Part shown: one piece after another, positions 9,473-19,649 of the stretch
Layout: every line of letters begins with the position of its first letter
Position numbering within the stretch: the first letter of the stretch is position 1
Assembly: GCF_041245805.1 (NCBI RefSeq)
Contig: NZ_CP162490.1
Location: 4,379,001 to 4,443,000, forward strand
DNA: 64,000 nt
Reading direction: 5' to 3'
Source: Xanthomonas sp. DAR 34887
GTDB lineage: Bacteria; Pseudomonadota; Gammaproteobacteria; Xanthomonadales; Xanthomonadaceae
Made by a program: the position numbers and the translations under genes
Notes under the pieces: generated by a model
Database searches by the model: none
What the model saw: only the letters and a program-made list of their open reading frames with translations
Told to the model about the DNA's origin: nothing

Positions 9473-11742
9473 CAATTCACCCCCGATTGCTCGGCCTTGA
9501 GCCTGTCAAACCATTCCCGTCCATGCCCTGTCAGCCTCGACAGCGCGCTATCACGGTCCGCATCGGAGAAGGAACCCACCTGCCCCAGCGGCACCGGCGG
9601 TGGCAGAACGTCAACGACGATATGTTCCTGGACTGCGACCCGGCGGAGCCTGGAATGCAACGATGGCACGCGTCGGAGCAGCGCATTCATCGAGCGCGCC
9701 AGCAGCGGCCGCTGCATGACCCGGCGGATACTGGCGGCGGCGAGACGACGCGTCGCCGCCGTGGGCGTTCGCACCAGGCGGGCAGCGAAGCGGATCGGCT
9801 TGGTGAGGCGCCACGAGCGGCTGGCCAGGACAATGGCGAGCTGCCGCTCCGCGTCGACCGCGCGCAGGTGCCAATGATGCGCATTGGACAGCGAGGCTTC
9901 GAGCGCCGCCTTGGCCTGCTCCGCCTCGTGGCGGTAGTCGGCGTTGCGCGCGTGCAACAGCTCCATGCGATGCCGGATGGCGGAAATGCGCTCACCCTCC
10001 GATTCGTGCTGCCAGCTCCACTCCGAGATGGTTTTCTGATTTTCCTCAAGCAGTTCGGAGATCGCGGACTCGTGCCGCTGAAGCAGTTCTTCCACGGCGC
10101 GCTGCCCGTGGGCAACCGCTTCGGCCACAGCCTGGTTCTTTTCCTGGACCAGACGCGCGATCAAATGCTCCTTTTCCTCGCCGAGTAGAGTCACGGCTCG
10201 CGCCCGCTCTTCTTCCAACCCGGCAAGCGTCTGCTCGCGCTCGTTGGCGCGCAAGAACCAGTGATGCGCATTGGCGAGTGACTCCTCGAGCTCCTTCGCC
10301 AGCCCTTCGCGCTCCCGGCCAAGCGTCGCGTAAGCGCGCTCATAGATCAGCAGCCCGCGCTCGTAGGCGGACGCCAGCGCTATCCACGACGGAAGCGGCT
10401 CGGCCCCGGCCTGTGCGGCGAACTCCTGCAGCAACCGATAGCGCCATTGCGGGCGCGGCATCGCGAACAGCTTCAGGAATGCAGCCTGATAGCGGAGCGG
10501 CAGCATGGATACGTCGAGCAACGGCCGGCGCAACGGATCGGGCTTCTTGACGTGGCCTTGGATCACCTCCCGAAAAGTGATCAGCAAGGCCAGGAACAGG
10601 TCGTCCGGCCATGCACAATCGGTCGCGTCCGCGGAGATCGCGCCATAGTCGATCAGCGTAACGCTGCTCTCCGGCGACACGAGAATGTTCCAGCAACGCA
10701 CGTCGTTGTGATAGAGGCCGGCATCCTCCAGAACAACCAGTTGGGCCAGCAAGTCGTCGAATACGCGTTCGTAGGCATAGGGCTCGTGGGCCGACATGAC
10801 CTCCGAGAGCAGTCTGCCGGGAAGCATTTCGCGGACGATCCAGGCGCAACGTTCATCACGAAAGGCGCGCACCAGACGCGGCGCGGCAAATCCAGGCGGG
10901 ACATTGGACAGGAACGCCACCTCGCGCTCGTACTCGAGCAGGTTGAGCGCGCCCCGCGCCTCGTCGTCCAGCGCCAGTTGCTTGAGGATCGTGCCCTCGC
11001 CGAAGAAGTAGCGGCGCGTTCCGCGATGACTGCCCATGGCGTCGGAATGCGACTCGAAGCGCATGGCGATGATCTTCGAGAGTTCATCACCAAGAAACCA
11101 ATAGCGGGCGCTGGCGAAATAGATCGGCCGCTCGATCCCGGACAGATGGGTGGGCTGGAAGCCAAGCACCCGCCGGAATGCATAAGGATGCAACAGATCC
11201 TCGGGCCGCTCGGGTTGCGAAGGCCCCCAATAGAGCGGCTCTTCGCGCAACGCCAATTCGTAGATTGCCGCTATGGTGCTGTCCGCCAGCTTCCCGAACA
11301 GCTCGCGCACCTTATCCACTCCGTGCGCATGGACCAGATGATGGAACACGCTGAGCCCGAACACTAGGTCGTACTGGCCCGGCTGCAGCCGGGCCAGAAA
11401 ATCCTCGATGCTCGCGCATTCGAATGTCGCGCCGGCGAGCCCGCTATCGCTCGCCAGCGCCTGACACACGGCCACGTTGCGATCGAGAAAATCCACGCCG
11501 TGCACACTGTGGCCGTCCGCGGCCATGTTCAGCGAGAAATAACCCTGCGCACAGCCGAGATCGAGCACGCGAAGCCGGCGTCCCAGTGCCCCTTCGAGAC
11601 GCTTGGCGCAATCGCGGATCAGGACGAGGCGATCTTCGCAGCCACGCGACGCGTCGCTGGACAGCTCGGGATGCGCATAGATCGGCTGGTACTTTTCCGG
11701 CAGCGCCGCCACCAGATCGGCCAGAGCAAGATTGTCGGTCAT
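9472..11742 (-). CDS. WbdD-like O-antigen chain terminator: methyltransferase-kinase-coiled coil
   Basis: 756 residues from the ATG at 11742. About 1-210 is a class I methyltransferase (VLDLGCAQGYFS near 60). About 230-420 is a protein-kinase-like fold, with FGEGTILKQL, the catalytic loop HNDVRCWN and LIDYG in place of DFG. About 480-640 is rich in Glu/Ala/Leu heptads, a long coiled coil; a basic tail follows. E. coli WbdD has this order and caps polymannan with a methyl-phosphate, its coiled coil setting chain length; the same role is inferred here. I chose this ATG because GGGAG stands 8-9 bases upstream; the frame is open further but overlaps wzt. Gap to wzt is 40 bases. Confidence 0.85.
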   Translation of the reverse strand: MTDNLALADLVAALPEKYQPIYAHPELSSDASRGCEDRLVLIRDCAKRLEGALGRRLRVLDLGCAQGYFSLNMAADGHSVHGVDFLDRNVAVCQALASDSGLAGATFECASIEDFLARLQPGQYDLVFGLSVFHHLVHAHGVDKVRELFGKLADSTIAAIYELALREEPLYWGPSQPERPEDLLHPYAFRRVLGFQPTHLSGIERPIYFASARYWFLGDELSKIIAMRFESHSDAMGSHRGTRRYFFGEGTILKQLALDDEARGALNLLEYEREVAFLSNVPPGFAAPRLVRAFRDERCAWIVREMLPGRLLSEVMSAHEPYAYERVFDDLLAQLVVLEDAGLYHNDVRCWNILVSPESSVTLIDYGAISADATDCAWPDDLFLALLITFREVIQGHVKKPDPLRRPLLDVSMLPLRYQAAFLKLFAMPRPQWRYRLLQEFAAQAGAEPLPSWIALASAYERGLLIYERAYATLGREREGLAKELEESLANAHHWFLRANEREQTLAGLEEERARAVTLLGEEKEHLIARLVQEKNQAVAEAVAHGQRAVEELLQRHESAISELLEENQKTISEWSWQHESEGERISAIRHRMELLHARNADYRHEAEQAKAALEASLSNAHHWHLRAVDAERQLAIVLASRSWRLTKPIRFAARLVRTPTAATRRLAAASIRRVMQRPLLARSMNALLRRVPSLHSRLRRVAVQEHIVVDVLPPPVPLGQVGSFSDADRDSALSRLTGHGREWFDRLKAEQSGVN

Positions 11743-11782
11743 CGACCATGCTCCCGCGAAGAAAAAGTGGTCGCCCACGTGT

Positions 11783-13075
11783 TCATGCCGCCCCCTCGAC
11801 AATGCCGAACCCGGCCTTCATATCCACGATCCCCCAGAACTGCATGGCGCGACCGACGTCCAGCAACAGCGCATCGTAGCGGCGGTCCAGCGGCACCAGT
11901 TCGGCCAGCGGATCTCCGCTGGAGACGCCGAGCGAAACCATGTAATGCCCCTGGTTGAGATCGAGGGGCATGGTGAACTTGCACACCACCACCTCGCCGG
12001 CCCTGGCCGAGATCCGATCGCGACCTTCGCTGGAAAGGAAGGAGTTGGTGCCGTAGAGGAACAGGCCCTCGAGTGTCTTCAGCAGCAATCCGGGGACCAC
12101 ATTCTCGACGTCGGTATCGAAGGCGATTTTCATGTAGAACTCGGTCTTGGCGCCGCTGTCCAGACGCGCTGGGAATTGCTGCGCTCCACTGACCACCATG
12201 TAGTCGACGATCCTTGCACCACCCTGTCCCCAACGGTGCTCGCTGCGATTGTAGTAGGGGCGCGTGTGGAACACGTCCTCGCTGCCGCCCCCCATGTCCG
12301 CTGCCGCCGCGACGGTTTCGACCGGATGGGCGGCGACGGCCGACGTCCTGCCGAACAGCTCGTCCAGGTACAGGTTGGAAACCTCGCGGGCAGGCCCGTC
12401 GGCATGCACGCCGCCGTCCTTGATGAAGATCACCCGGTCGCAATGCTTGACGATGTCGCCCACCGCGTGGCTGACCAGGATCAGAGTGGTCCCCTGGTCC
12501 TTGAACTCCTGGATCCGGCGGAAGCACTTCGCCTGGAAATAGGCATCGCCGACGGACAGCGCCTCATCGACGATCAGGATGTCCGGGCGGAAGGCGGTCG
12601 CGACTGCGAACGCGACGCGCACCTGCATGCCGCTGGAGTAGGTGCGTACGGGCTCGTCGAAGTACTCGCCTATCTCCGCAAATTCCTGGATTGCCGGAAT
12701 CACTTCGTCGATCTGCTGCAAGGTATAACCCATCAAGCCCGCCGAATGCCTGGCATTCTCGCGGCCGCTAAGATCGGGATTGAAGCCCATGCCCAGTTCC
12801 AGGATCGCGGCGATGCGCCCCCCGCGGACGATGCGGCCCTCGGTCGGCTGCACCGTGCCGGTGATCAGCTTGAGCAGCGTGCTCTTGCCCGCGCCATTGC
12901 GCCCCACCACGCCTACGGATTCACCAGGGCTGATCGAGAACGAAACGTTTCGCAGCACCCAGTGCTCCTGTTGCGGCTGCACCGGCAATCCGAACCAGTT
13001 GGCAGCACGCAGCCATTCGCTGCCCCACACCCGATAGGATTTGCCGACACCCTCGACATGCATCACGCCGCTCAT
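11783..13075 (-). CDS. wzt: O-antigen ABC exporter ATPase with carbohydrate-binding domain
   Basis: 430 residues. The nucleotide-binding domain (1-about 245) has Walker A GRNGAGKST, signature YSSGMQVRVAFA, Walker B ILIVDEAL and the switch His in LVSHAVGD. About 270-430 is a beta-rich extension, the position of the Wzt C-terminal domain that recognises the finished, capped chain in E. coli O8/O9a. Its presence beside a WbdD-like terminator predicts export that depends on the cap. Overlaps wzm by four bases (ATGA). Confidence 0.9.
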   Translation of the reverse strand: MSGVMHVEGVGKSYRVWGSEWLRAANWFGLPVQPQQEHWVLRNVSFSISPGESVGVVGRNGAGKSTLLKLITGTVQPTEGRIVRGGRIAAILELGMGFNPDLSGRENARHSAGLMGYTLQQIDEVIPAIQEFAEIGEYFDEPVRTYSSGMQVRVAFAVATAFRPDILIVDEALSVGDAYFQAKCFRRIQEFKDQGTTLILVSHAVGDIVKHCDRVIFIKDGGVHADGPAREVSNLYLDELFGRTSAVAAHPVETVAAAADMGGGSEDVFHTRPYYNRSEHRWGQGGARIVDYMVVSGAQQFPARLDSGAKTEFYMKIAFDTDVENVVPGLLLKTLEGLFLYGTNSFLSSEGRDRISARAGEVVVCKFTMPLDLNQGHYMVSLGVSSGDPLAELVPLDRRYDALLLDVGRAMQFWGIVDMKAGFGIVEGAA

Positions 13076-13863
13076 AGCGCATCCACCATTTCCTGGCTCG
13101 CCCGGCGGAACACCACCAGCGAAGCGAAGGCGAGTACGACGGTACTGACCGCCATCGGCAACAGATCTCGCCAGACCGGAGCCTGGTCGTACAGCAGGAC
13201 CCGCTGATAACTGGTCACCAGCGGATACATGGGGTTGAGCCGGAACAACTCCTGCACGCCCGCAGGGAGGATATTGATGCTATAGACAATCGGCGTCAGC
13301 CAGAACAGGGCCTGCAGAACCACCGGAACGACCTGTCCAATATCGCGGACGAACACGTTGAAGACGCCCAGCAGCAGCCCGATCGCCATGGCGAACCCGA
13401 GCGTGAGCAGCATCAGCAGCGGCAACCACAGCGTCTGCACGCCAGGATAGTGCCCAAGCAAGGCGAAGACGGCGAAGATCGCCACCAGCAACAACAGGTT
13501 GTTCACCAGCATCGCGCCGCCGGCGATCATCGGCAGGCAGATCCGGGGAAACGCCAGCTTCTTCATCAGATTGCCGTTCTCGACGAACAACGACACGCAG
13601 CGGCTGATGGTCTCTGCGAACATGCTCCAGCACAGCGTGCCGGACATCAGGTACAGGGCATAGGCGTACTTGTTGTTCACGCCCGGCAGCTTGGCTGCCA
13701 GCACCTCGGACAGAATGGTGGCGAAGATCAGCACCTGCATCAGTGGGTGGATGATCATCCACAGCGCGCCCAACTTGCTCCTGACAAAACGCATCCTGAG
13801 GTCGTTCCTGATCGACGACAGGATGAAATAGCGATAGGCCCATATGGACCGCATCATGTCCAA
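13072..13863 (-). CDS. wzm: O-antigen ABC exporter permease
   Basis: 263 residues, ABC-2 family. An amphipathic N-terminus (RSIWAYRYFILSSI) is followed by six hydrophobic helices; FVRSKLGALWMIIHPLM near residue 26 is characteristic of Wzm/KpsM/TagG permeases. It forms the inner-membrane channel for the lipid-linked polysaccharide together with wzt. First of the four-gene coupled block wzm-wzt-wbdD-like-wbdA-like; the 98 bases before it could hold an internal promoter, though none is clear. Confidence 0.92.
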   Translation of the reverse strand: MDMMRSIWAYRYFILSSIRNDLRMRFVRSKLGALWMIIHPLMQVLIFATILSEVLAAKLPGVNNKYAYALYLMSGTLCWSMFAETISRCVSLFVENGNLMKKLAFPRICLPMIAGGAMLVNNLLLLVAIFAVFALLGHYPGVQTLWLPLLMLLTLGFAMAIGLLLGVFNVFVRDIGQVVPVVLQALFWLTPIVYSINILPAGVQELFRLNPMYPLVTSYQRVLLYDQAPVWRDLLPMAVSTVVLAFASLVVFRRASQEMVDAL

Positions 13864-13961
13864 AATCTATACCTCTCTATGTCTCTGCTGCGGAGGCGAA
13901 CGATCAAGTTCTCCCCATAAAGTTTCAGTGCACTGCAAAACGTGACAATGCATGCGATGTT

Positions 13962-15341
13962 TCAATTCGTGGTCCTGGCGTCCAATTTTGCCAATCTCTG
14001 GAGCAAGCGTTGCGCTGCCCGTTCCGGAGAAAGGTGGCTGCACACGTGCGCCTTCGCGGCCGCGCCGAGGGCGCGAGCACGCACGGGGTCATCCGCGAGA
14101 CGACGCATTGCCGCGGCCGCATCCGCGACATCGGCCTCGGCCCAACGTGCACCGTTGGACTCCGGATAGTTTCCTGCGGCGACCGGCACTAGTTCGTAAT
14201 CGACCAGGCAGGCGGTCTCCGGACCCATAAACTCCATGTTGCCCGACCACCCGGTGGCGACCACCGGCTTGCCCAACGCCATGCACTCGGCAAGCCCCAG
14301 ACCGAATCCCTCGGCTCGGTGCAACGACACATAGGCATCGCAGCAGCGCTGCAATGCCTGGACATGGGCCCGATCGATGACTTCGTCGCGTAGCAAGATG
14401 CGCGGATCGCCGGCGATCAGGTTCAGCAGGTCGCGCATGCTGTCGGGATGCTGCTGGCCGTTGCTGGATTTCACCAGCAGGCGCACATCGTCGCGATCGG
14501 GCGGGAATGCTGCGCGAAACGCACGCACCACGGCCTGCGGGTTTTTGCGCGCGATAAACGAGTGGAAGTCGAACGAACACAGAAAGACGAACTTATCGGA
14601 CTCGAGCCCGAAATCGCCGCGCTGCAGGCCGCTGTCGCGCACCTCTGACAAGGGCAACGGCACCCGCATGATCGGCTTGTCCGTGATCTTGCGAAACGCT
14701 TCTTCGATGAACGCCGAAGCGACCATGATCTCGTCGACGAGATGGATCGCGTCCCGCCAGCTGTCCGGAATTCTTTCCAGTTCCCAGAACCAGCAAGCGA
14801 TCACATACCGACCTTTCATTCGTGCCTGACCCACGTGTTCCAGCGCCGGTTCCAGGTAGTCAGGGTTGACGAACACGATACTGACCGGATGCGGCAACGA
14901 CTCATCGATGTAATCATCCATGCTGTGATCGCCCCATCCGTGCGGCATGCCCAGATCGATGTCGTACAAGGCCACGGGCACGCCCGCGTCGATCAGGGCA
15001 CGCGCGTACATCCGCGCGCTCTCGGCCAGGCCGAATTCGCCGCGGATGTAGCCAAGAATGTTGACTCCAGGGGCTTGCGGAGCGGGACGCCGGTCCGGCC
15101 GCGCGTTCCAACGCACCACCTCGCTTCGCGTGGCACTCCAGGCTTGGGTCCGCTGGAAACGGGTTTGCGCGATCGACCGCGCAGCGAGGGCCGCCGCCAG
15201 CCGGCTGCGCATCGCCTGGGGAAACAGGCGGTAGGCACGCTGCAGATTCGGCTGACGGCGGATCCACGCCTGAAAATTCAATCCAAGCAGTCCGGTGCGC
15301 AAGCTTGACCAGACGCTCGGACGCGGCTGCGCCTCCTTCAT
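13962..15341 (-). CDS. Glycosyltransferase family 4, first O-antigen gene
   Basis: 459 residues. A basic N-terminal tail of about 90 residues precedes GVNILGYIRGEFGLAESARM, the start of the first GT-B domain. The second domain has LCSFDFHSFIARKNP and the EX7E element EGFGLGLAE. Likely an early transferase on the undecaprenyl-linked primer; substrate unknown. The ATG at 15341 lies 2 bases after the metB stop, so it is probably carried on the metB transcript at least in part. The frame continues open far upstream across metB, but that extension is metB in the wrong frame. Confidence 0.85.
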   Translation of the reverse strand: MKEAQPRPSVWSSLRTGLLGLNFQAWIRRQPNLQRAYRLFPQAMRSRLAAALAARSIAQTRFQRTQAWSATRSEVVRWNARPDRRPAPQAPGVNILGYIRGEFGLAESARMYARALIDAGVPVALYDIDLGMPHGWGDHSMDDYIDESLPHPVSIVFVNPDYLEPALEHVGQARMKGRYVIACWFWELERIPDSWRDAIHLVDEIMVASAFIEEAFRKITDKPIMRVPLPLSEVRDSGLQRGDFGLESDKFVFLCSFDFHSFIARKNPQAVVRAFRAAFPPDRDDVRLLVKSSNGQQHPDSMRDLLNLIAGDPRILLRDEVIDRAHVQALQRCCDAYVSLHRAEGFGLGLAECMALGKPVVATGWSGNMEFMGPETACLVDYELVPVAAGNYPESNGARWAEADVADAAAAMRRLADDPVRARALGAAAKAHVCSHLSPERAAQRLLQRLAKLDARTTN

Positions 15342-15343
15342 GC

Positions 15344-16537
15344 CTACGGCTGCGCCTCCAGCGCCCGCTGCAGATCCGCCCGCAAATCCCCCACATCCTC
15401 CACCCCCACGCTCAACCGCACCAGCGCATCGCTGATGCCGAGCGTCTGGCGCCGTTCCACCGGCACCGAAGCATGGGTCATGACCGCCGGATGATTGACC
15501 AGGCTCTCCACGCCGCCCAGCGATTCGGCCAGGGTGAACAGTTCGGTCTTCTCGCAGAAGCGCTTGGCCGCGTCGAAGCCGCCCTTGAGCACGATCGAGA
15601 CGATGCCGCCGAAGCCGGACATCTGCCGCTGTGCCAGCGCGTGCTGCGGGTGCGAGGCCAGGCCGGGGTAGATCACCTTTTCGACCGCCGGGTGCGTTTC
15701 CAGCCATTGCGCCAGCGCCAATGCATTCTCGCAATGCGCGCGCATGCGCAGTGGCAGGGTCTTAAGCCCGCGCAGCGCCAGGAAGCTGTCGAACGGGCCC
15801 TGCACGCCGCCTACCGAGTTCTGCAGGAACGCTAGCTGCTCTGCCAACTCGGCGTTGGCGCCGACCACGGCGATGCCGCCGACCATATCGGAATGGCCGT
15901 TGAGGTACTTGGTGGCCGAATGCACCACGATGTCCGCGCCCAGCGCCAGCGGGCGCTGCAGCATCGGCGAGGCGAAGGTGTTGTCCACCACCACCAGCAG
16001 GTCATGCTGGCGCGCGATCGCGGCGATCGCGGCGATGTCGACGATCTTCAACATCGGGTTGGTGGGGGTCTCGATCCACACCATCTTGGTCTTGGGCGTG
16101 ATCGCCGCGGCGAACGCGGCCGGGTCGGTCAGGTCGACGAAGCTGAACTCCAGTGCGGCGGTGCGCCGGCGCACGCGCTCGAACAGGCGGTAGCTGCCGC
16201 CGTACAGGTCATCCATCGCCACCACGTGGCTGCCGCTGTCCAGCAGCTCCATCACCGTGGAGGTGGCGGCCATGCCCGAGGCGAAGGCGAAGCCGCGGGT
16301 GCCGCCTTCCAGGGCGGCGACGCAACGCTCGTAGGCGAAGCGGGTCGGATTGTGGGTACGCGAGTACTCGAAGCCCTGGTGTTCGCCGGGGCTGGACTGG
16401 GCGTAGGTGGAGGTCGCATAGATCGGCGGCATCACTGCGCCCGTGGACGGGTCCGGATGCTGGCCGCCATGGATCGCCAGGGTCGCCAGCGACAGCGCAT
16501 GGCCGTCGCCGTTGGGGTTGGACGTGTGGTCCGTCAT
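15344..16537 (-). CDS. metB: Cystathionine gamma-synthase/lyase family enzyme
   Basis: 397 residues, Cys/Met metabolism PLP enzyme. ATSTYAQSSPG and YSRTHNPTR near the N-terminus, the PLP-stacking Tyr in DDLYGGSYR, and the PLP lysine in HSATKYLNGHSD near residue 210. It makes or splits cystathionine; with the cystathionine beta-synthase upstream it could run transsulfuration in either direction, and sequence reading alone does not separate synthase from gamma-lyase. It marks the conserved edge of the Xanthomonas LPS locus. ATG at 16537; 80 bases from the upstream gene. Confidence 0.9.
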   Translation of the reverse strand: MTDHTSNPNGDGHALSLATLAIHGGQHPDPSTGAVMPPIYATSTYAQSSPGEHQGFEYSRTHNPTRFAYERCVAALEGGTRGFAFASGMAATSTVMELLDSGSHVVAMDDLYGGSYRLFERVRRRTAALEFSFVDLTDPAAFAAAITPKTKMVWIETPTNPMLKIVDIAAIAAIARQHDLLVVVDNTFASPMLQRPLALGADIVVHSATKYLNGHSDMVGGIAVVGANAELAEQLAFLQNSVGGVQGPFDSFLALRGLKTLPLRMRAHCENALALAQWLETHPAVEKVIYPGLASHPQHALAQRQMSGFGGIVSIVLKGGFDAAKRFCEKTELFTLAESLGGVESLVNHPAVMTHASVPVERRQTLGISDALVRLSVGVEDVGDLRADLQRALEAQP

Positions 16538-16580
16538 GTGGGGTTCCCGGAGAAGGGGCGTGATTCTAGCAGCGAGGTCT

Positions 16581-16607
16581 GAACGGCCCCATGCAGCGGG
16601 GCCGTTC
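16581..16607 (-). terminator. Hairpin between the beta-synthase gene and metB
   Basis: Perfect 10-bp inverted repeat GAACGGCCCC / GGGGCCGTTC with a 7-base loop, just past the beta-synthase stop. No U-tract, so it may attenuate or protect the transcript rather than end it. Confidence 0.4.
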
Positions 16608-16617
16608 ATGCAGGACG

Positions 16618-17988
<1,371 letters not shown>

Positions 17989-18080
17989 CGCGTCCGGATG
18001 TATCGCGCCGTCGTAGCGGCTGGACCGGTGATTATCCGCGGTATGCGCCGGAATGTCAGACAAAGCGCGGAACCGGCACG

Positions 18081-18102
18081 AAAAAAGCCGCGATCGCGGC
18101 TT
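18081..18102 (-). terminator. Intrinsic terminator of the YdcH-like gene
   Basis: Self-complementary AAGCCGCGATCGCGGCTT followed on the minus strand by a run of six T, about 90 bases past the stop at 18192. Confidence 0.85.
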
Positions 18103-18191
18103 CGGGGAGGGGATGACGCGGACGGTGGCAAGCCGACGAGGAGGCCGGCCACCGCCCGCGACAATTGAACGCTTGTCGTGGGAGAGAAGAA

Positions 18192-18416
18192 TCAGTGAGG
18201 CTTTTGCTGCTCGTCGTAGAGCCGCAACAGCTTTTCCTTGGCCGCGAGCTTTTCCCGCTTCATCTGCGACAGGGTGAGGTCGTCGATCGGCAGCACGCCG
18301 AGCTCGGCGTCCATGCACTTCTTGTCCAGAGTCTTGTGGCGTTGGTAGAGCTGCTTGAATTCCGGATCGGACTTGATCAACGCGTCGATTTCGGTCTGCG
18401 GTTGCCCTTCGAACAT
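18192..18416 (-). CDS. YdcH-like small protein (DUF465)
   Basis: 74 residues, almost entirely helical with heptad-like spacing (IDALIKSDPEFKQLYQRH; LTLSQMKREKLAAKEKLL), the pattern of the YdcH/DUF465 family, whose function is not established. ATG at 18416 with GGAGG eight bases upstream. It stands alone, with a strong terminator downstream. The structured stretch upstream may be its leader or a separate RNA. Confidence 0.85.
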   Translation of the reverse strand: MFEGQPQTEIDALIKSDPEFKQLYQRHKTLDKKCMDAELGVLPIDDLTLSQMKREKLAAKEKLLRLYDEQQKPH

Positions 18417-18437
18417 AGGAATAGCCTCCTTCAGCTG

Positions 18438-18665
18438 GAAACAAGAACGCCCCGGCCGGAACGGCACGGGGCGTTGCCTGGGAGCGGAGTCGCGCGGGCC
18501 ACCAGCCACTCCACCGCAACGCCCGGGCCTGCTGCCCTTGGAACGTCTCGCTGCGGTGCGTGCCACTGCTTCATCGGCCCGGAGTCTCCGTGGAACCAGA
18601 CGACGATGTGTCGCCTGGGAATTCGACCCTACGCCTCCCCACCAGTTCCGGCAAGAGCAGCAACG
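18438..18665 (-). ncRNA. Candidate structured small RNA (or leader of the YdcH-like gene)
   Basis: This gene-free stretch can fold into several hairpins on the minus strand: 18596-18618 (9 bp, 5-base loop), 18512-18521 with 18549-18558 (10 bp), and a 3' hairpin at 18446-18475. In each of the first two stems the one non-Watson-Crick pair is G-U on the minus strand but A-C on the plus strand, which points to a minus-strand RNA. The upstream operon appears to terminate at 18707-18725, so the RNA would have its own promoter; I see no clear one. It does not match tRNA, tmRNA, RNase P or SRP RNA as I know them. Ends are approximate. Confidence 0.45.
18446..18475 (-). terminator. 3' hairpin of the candidate small RNA
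   Basis: AACGCCCC pairs with GGGGCGTT around an inner GCCG-GAA-CGGC stem. On the minus strand it is followed by TCTTGTTT, an imperfect U-tract. Confidence 0.5.
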
Positions 18666-18706
18666 CGCGCTTTCCGCATTCAGTTGCTTGCCGCTCAGGC
18701 CCAGAG

Positions 18707-18725
18707 AAAAACCGCGTTAAACGCG
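18707..18725 (-). terminator. Possible terminator of the OmpA-like operon
   Basis: Short 5-bp stem CGCGT / ACGCG with a 3-base loop, followed on the minus strand by G and five T. It lies about 28 bases past the stop at 18753. Confidence 0.5.
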
Positions 18726-18752
18726 TTCCAGAACCAGAACGGCCAGCTCCGC

Positions 18753-19649
18753 TCAGGGCGCGATCACCACCTCGGCGGCACGCGCCTTGGTCGCCGGTGC
18801 CTTCTTGCCGACCGCCTGCAGGCGGCCCGCGGCGACGCCGCCAGCGACCAACGCGTCGCGCAATGCATCGGCGCGCTTCTGCGCCACGCCGGCATCGGCA
18901 TCGTAGGCCTCGATCCGCACCCGGCCCTTCGCGCCGATCTGCAGGTACTGCGCCAGCGCCTTGGCCTGGCCGGCGGCATCGGCCGACAGCGCCGCCTTGC
19001 CGGCCGCGAAGGCGCCACCGGCGACAGTGAAGACCTCCCCGCGCGACTCGAACCGCGACGCCGGCAGCTTGGCCCCGGCGACCAGCTCGGCCTCCTCGCG
19101 CGCCAGCTTGGCCGACTTCTGCTGCGCGGCGCTGAGCTTGGCGGTCTGCTGCCCGGCCACATTGGTCAGCGCCTGCTCGGCATCCTGTCGCGCCAGCTGC
19201 TCGGCCTCGGCGGCCTGGCGCAGGCTCTCGGCCTCCTCGGCCTGGATCTGCGCCTGCACCCGCAGCCGCTCGGCTTCCTGGCGCGCGCGCGCGGCCTCGC
19301 GGCGACTGGCCTCGACCAGCAAGTCGCTGCGGGTCTTCTCCAACTGGTCGACCTGGCGCCGCGCCAGTGCGGCGCGTGCGGCGGTCTCGGCGATCTCGAC
19401 GCGGCGCTCGGCGAGATAGCGCGCGTCGTCCTGCTCCTTGCGCTTGGCCGCGGCGAACGCGGCGACCGCCTGCTGCGCCTGCAACCGCTCGTAGGCGGCC
19501 AAGTCGGCACTCAGCGGATCGGCCTGCAGCGCGACCAGGCGCTGGTTGAGTACCGCAAGTTCCGGATCCTCGGCGGCGAACGCGGCCAGCGGCGCGACCA
19601 GCAACAGCAGCGCGGCCAGGCGGCCGGCCATCCCCAGGCGGCGGCTCAT
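18753..19649 (-). CDS. Periplasmic coiled-coil protein with OmpA-like C-terminal domain
   Basis: 298 residues. Signal peptide ending LAAFAA near residue 25. About 30-190 is a charged Ala/Glu/Arg-rich helix, very likely a coiled coil. The end (about 205-298) looks like an OmpA/MotB peptidoglycan-binding fold: FAAGKAALSADAAGQAKALA, then VRIEAYDADAGVAQKRADALRDAL. The usual Asp/Arg positions are only partly matched, so peptidoglycan binding is not certain. It overlaps the upstream DUF4398-like gene by four bases, and the two probably work together at the envelope. Confidence 0.75.
   Translation of the reverse strand: MSRRLGMAGRLAALLLLVAPLAAFAAEDPELAVLNQRLVALQADPLSADLAAYERLQAQQAVAAFAAAKRKEQDDARYLAERRVEIAETAARAALARRQVDQLEKTRSDLLVEASRREAARARQEAERLRVQAQIQAEEAESLRQAAEAEQLARQDAEQALTNVAGQQTAKLSAAQQKSAKLAREEAELVAGAKLPASRFESRGEVFTVAGGAFAAGKAALSADAAGQAKALAQYLQIGAKGRVRIEAYDADAGVAQKRADALRDALVAGGVAAGRLQAVGKKAPATKARAAEVVIAP

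Noticed and set aside
18590..18650. tRNA- or tmRNA-like look (GGGAATTCGACCC and CCCCACCA on the plus strand)
   Set aside because: The loop does not fit a T-loop, there is no acceptor stem, and the wobble pattern of the neighbouring stems favours the other strand.
18438..18665. 6S RNA
   Set aside because: The folding shows separate hairpins rather than one long rod with a central bubble, and the usual neighbours zapA and the formyltetrahydrofolate ligase gene are absent.
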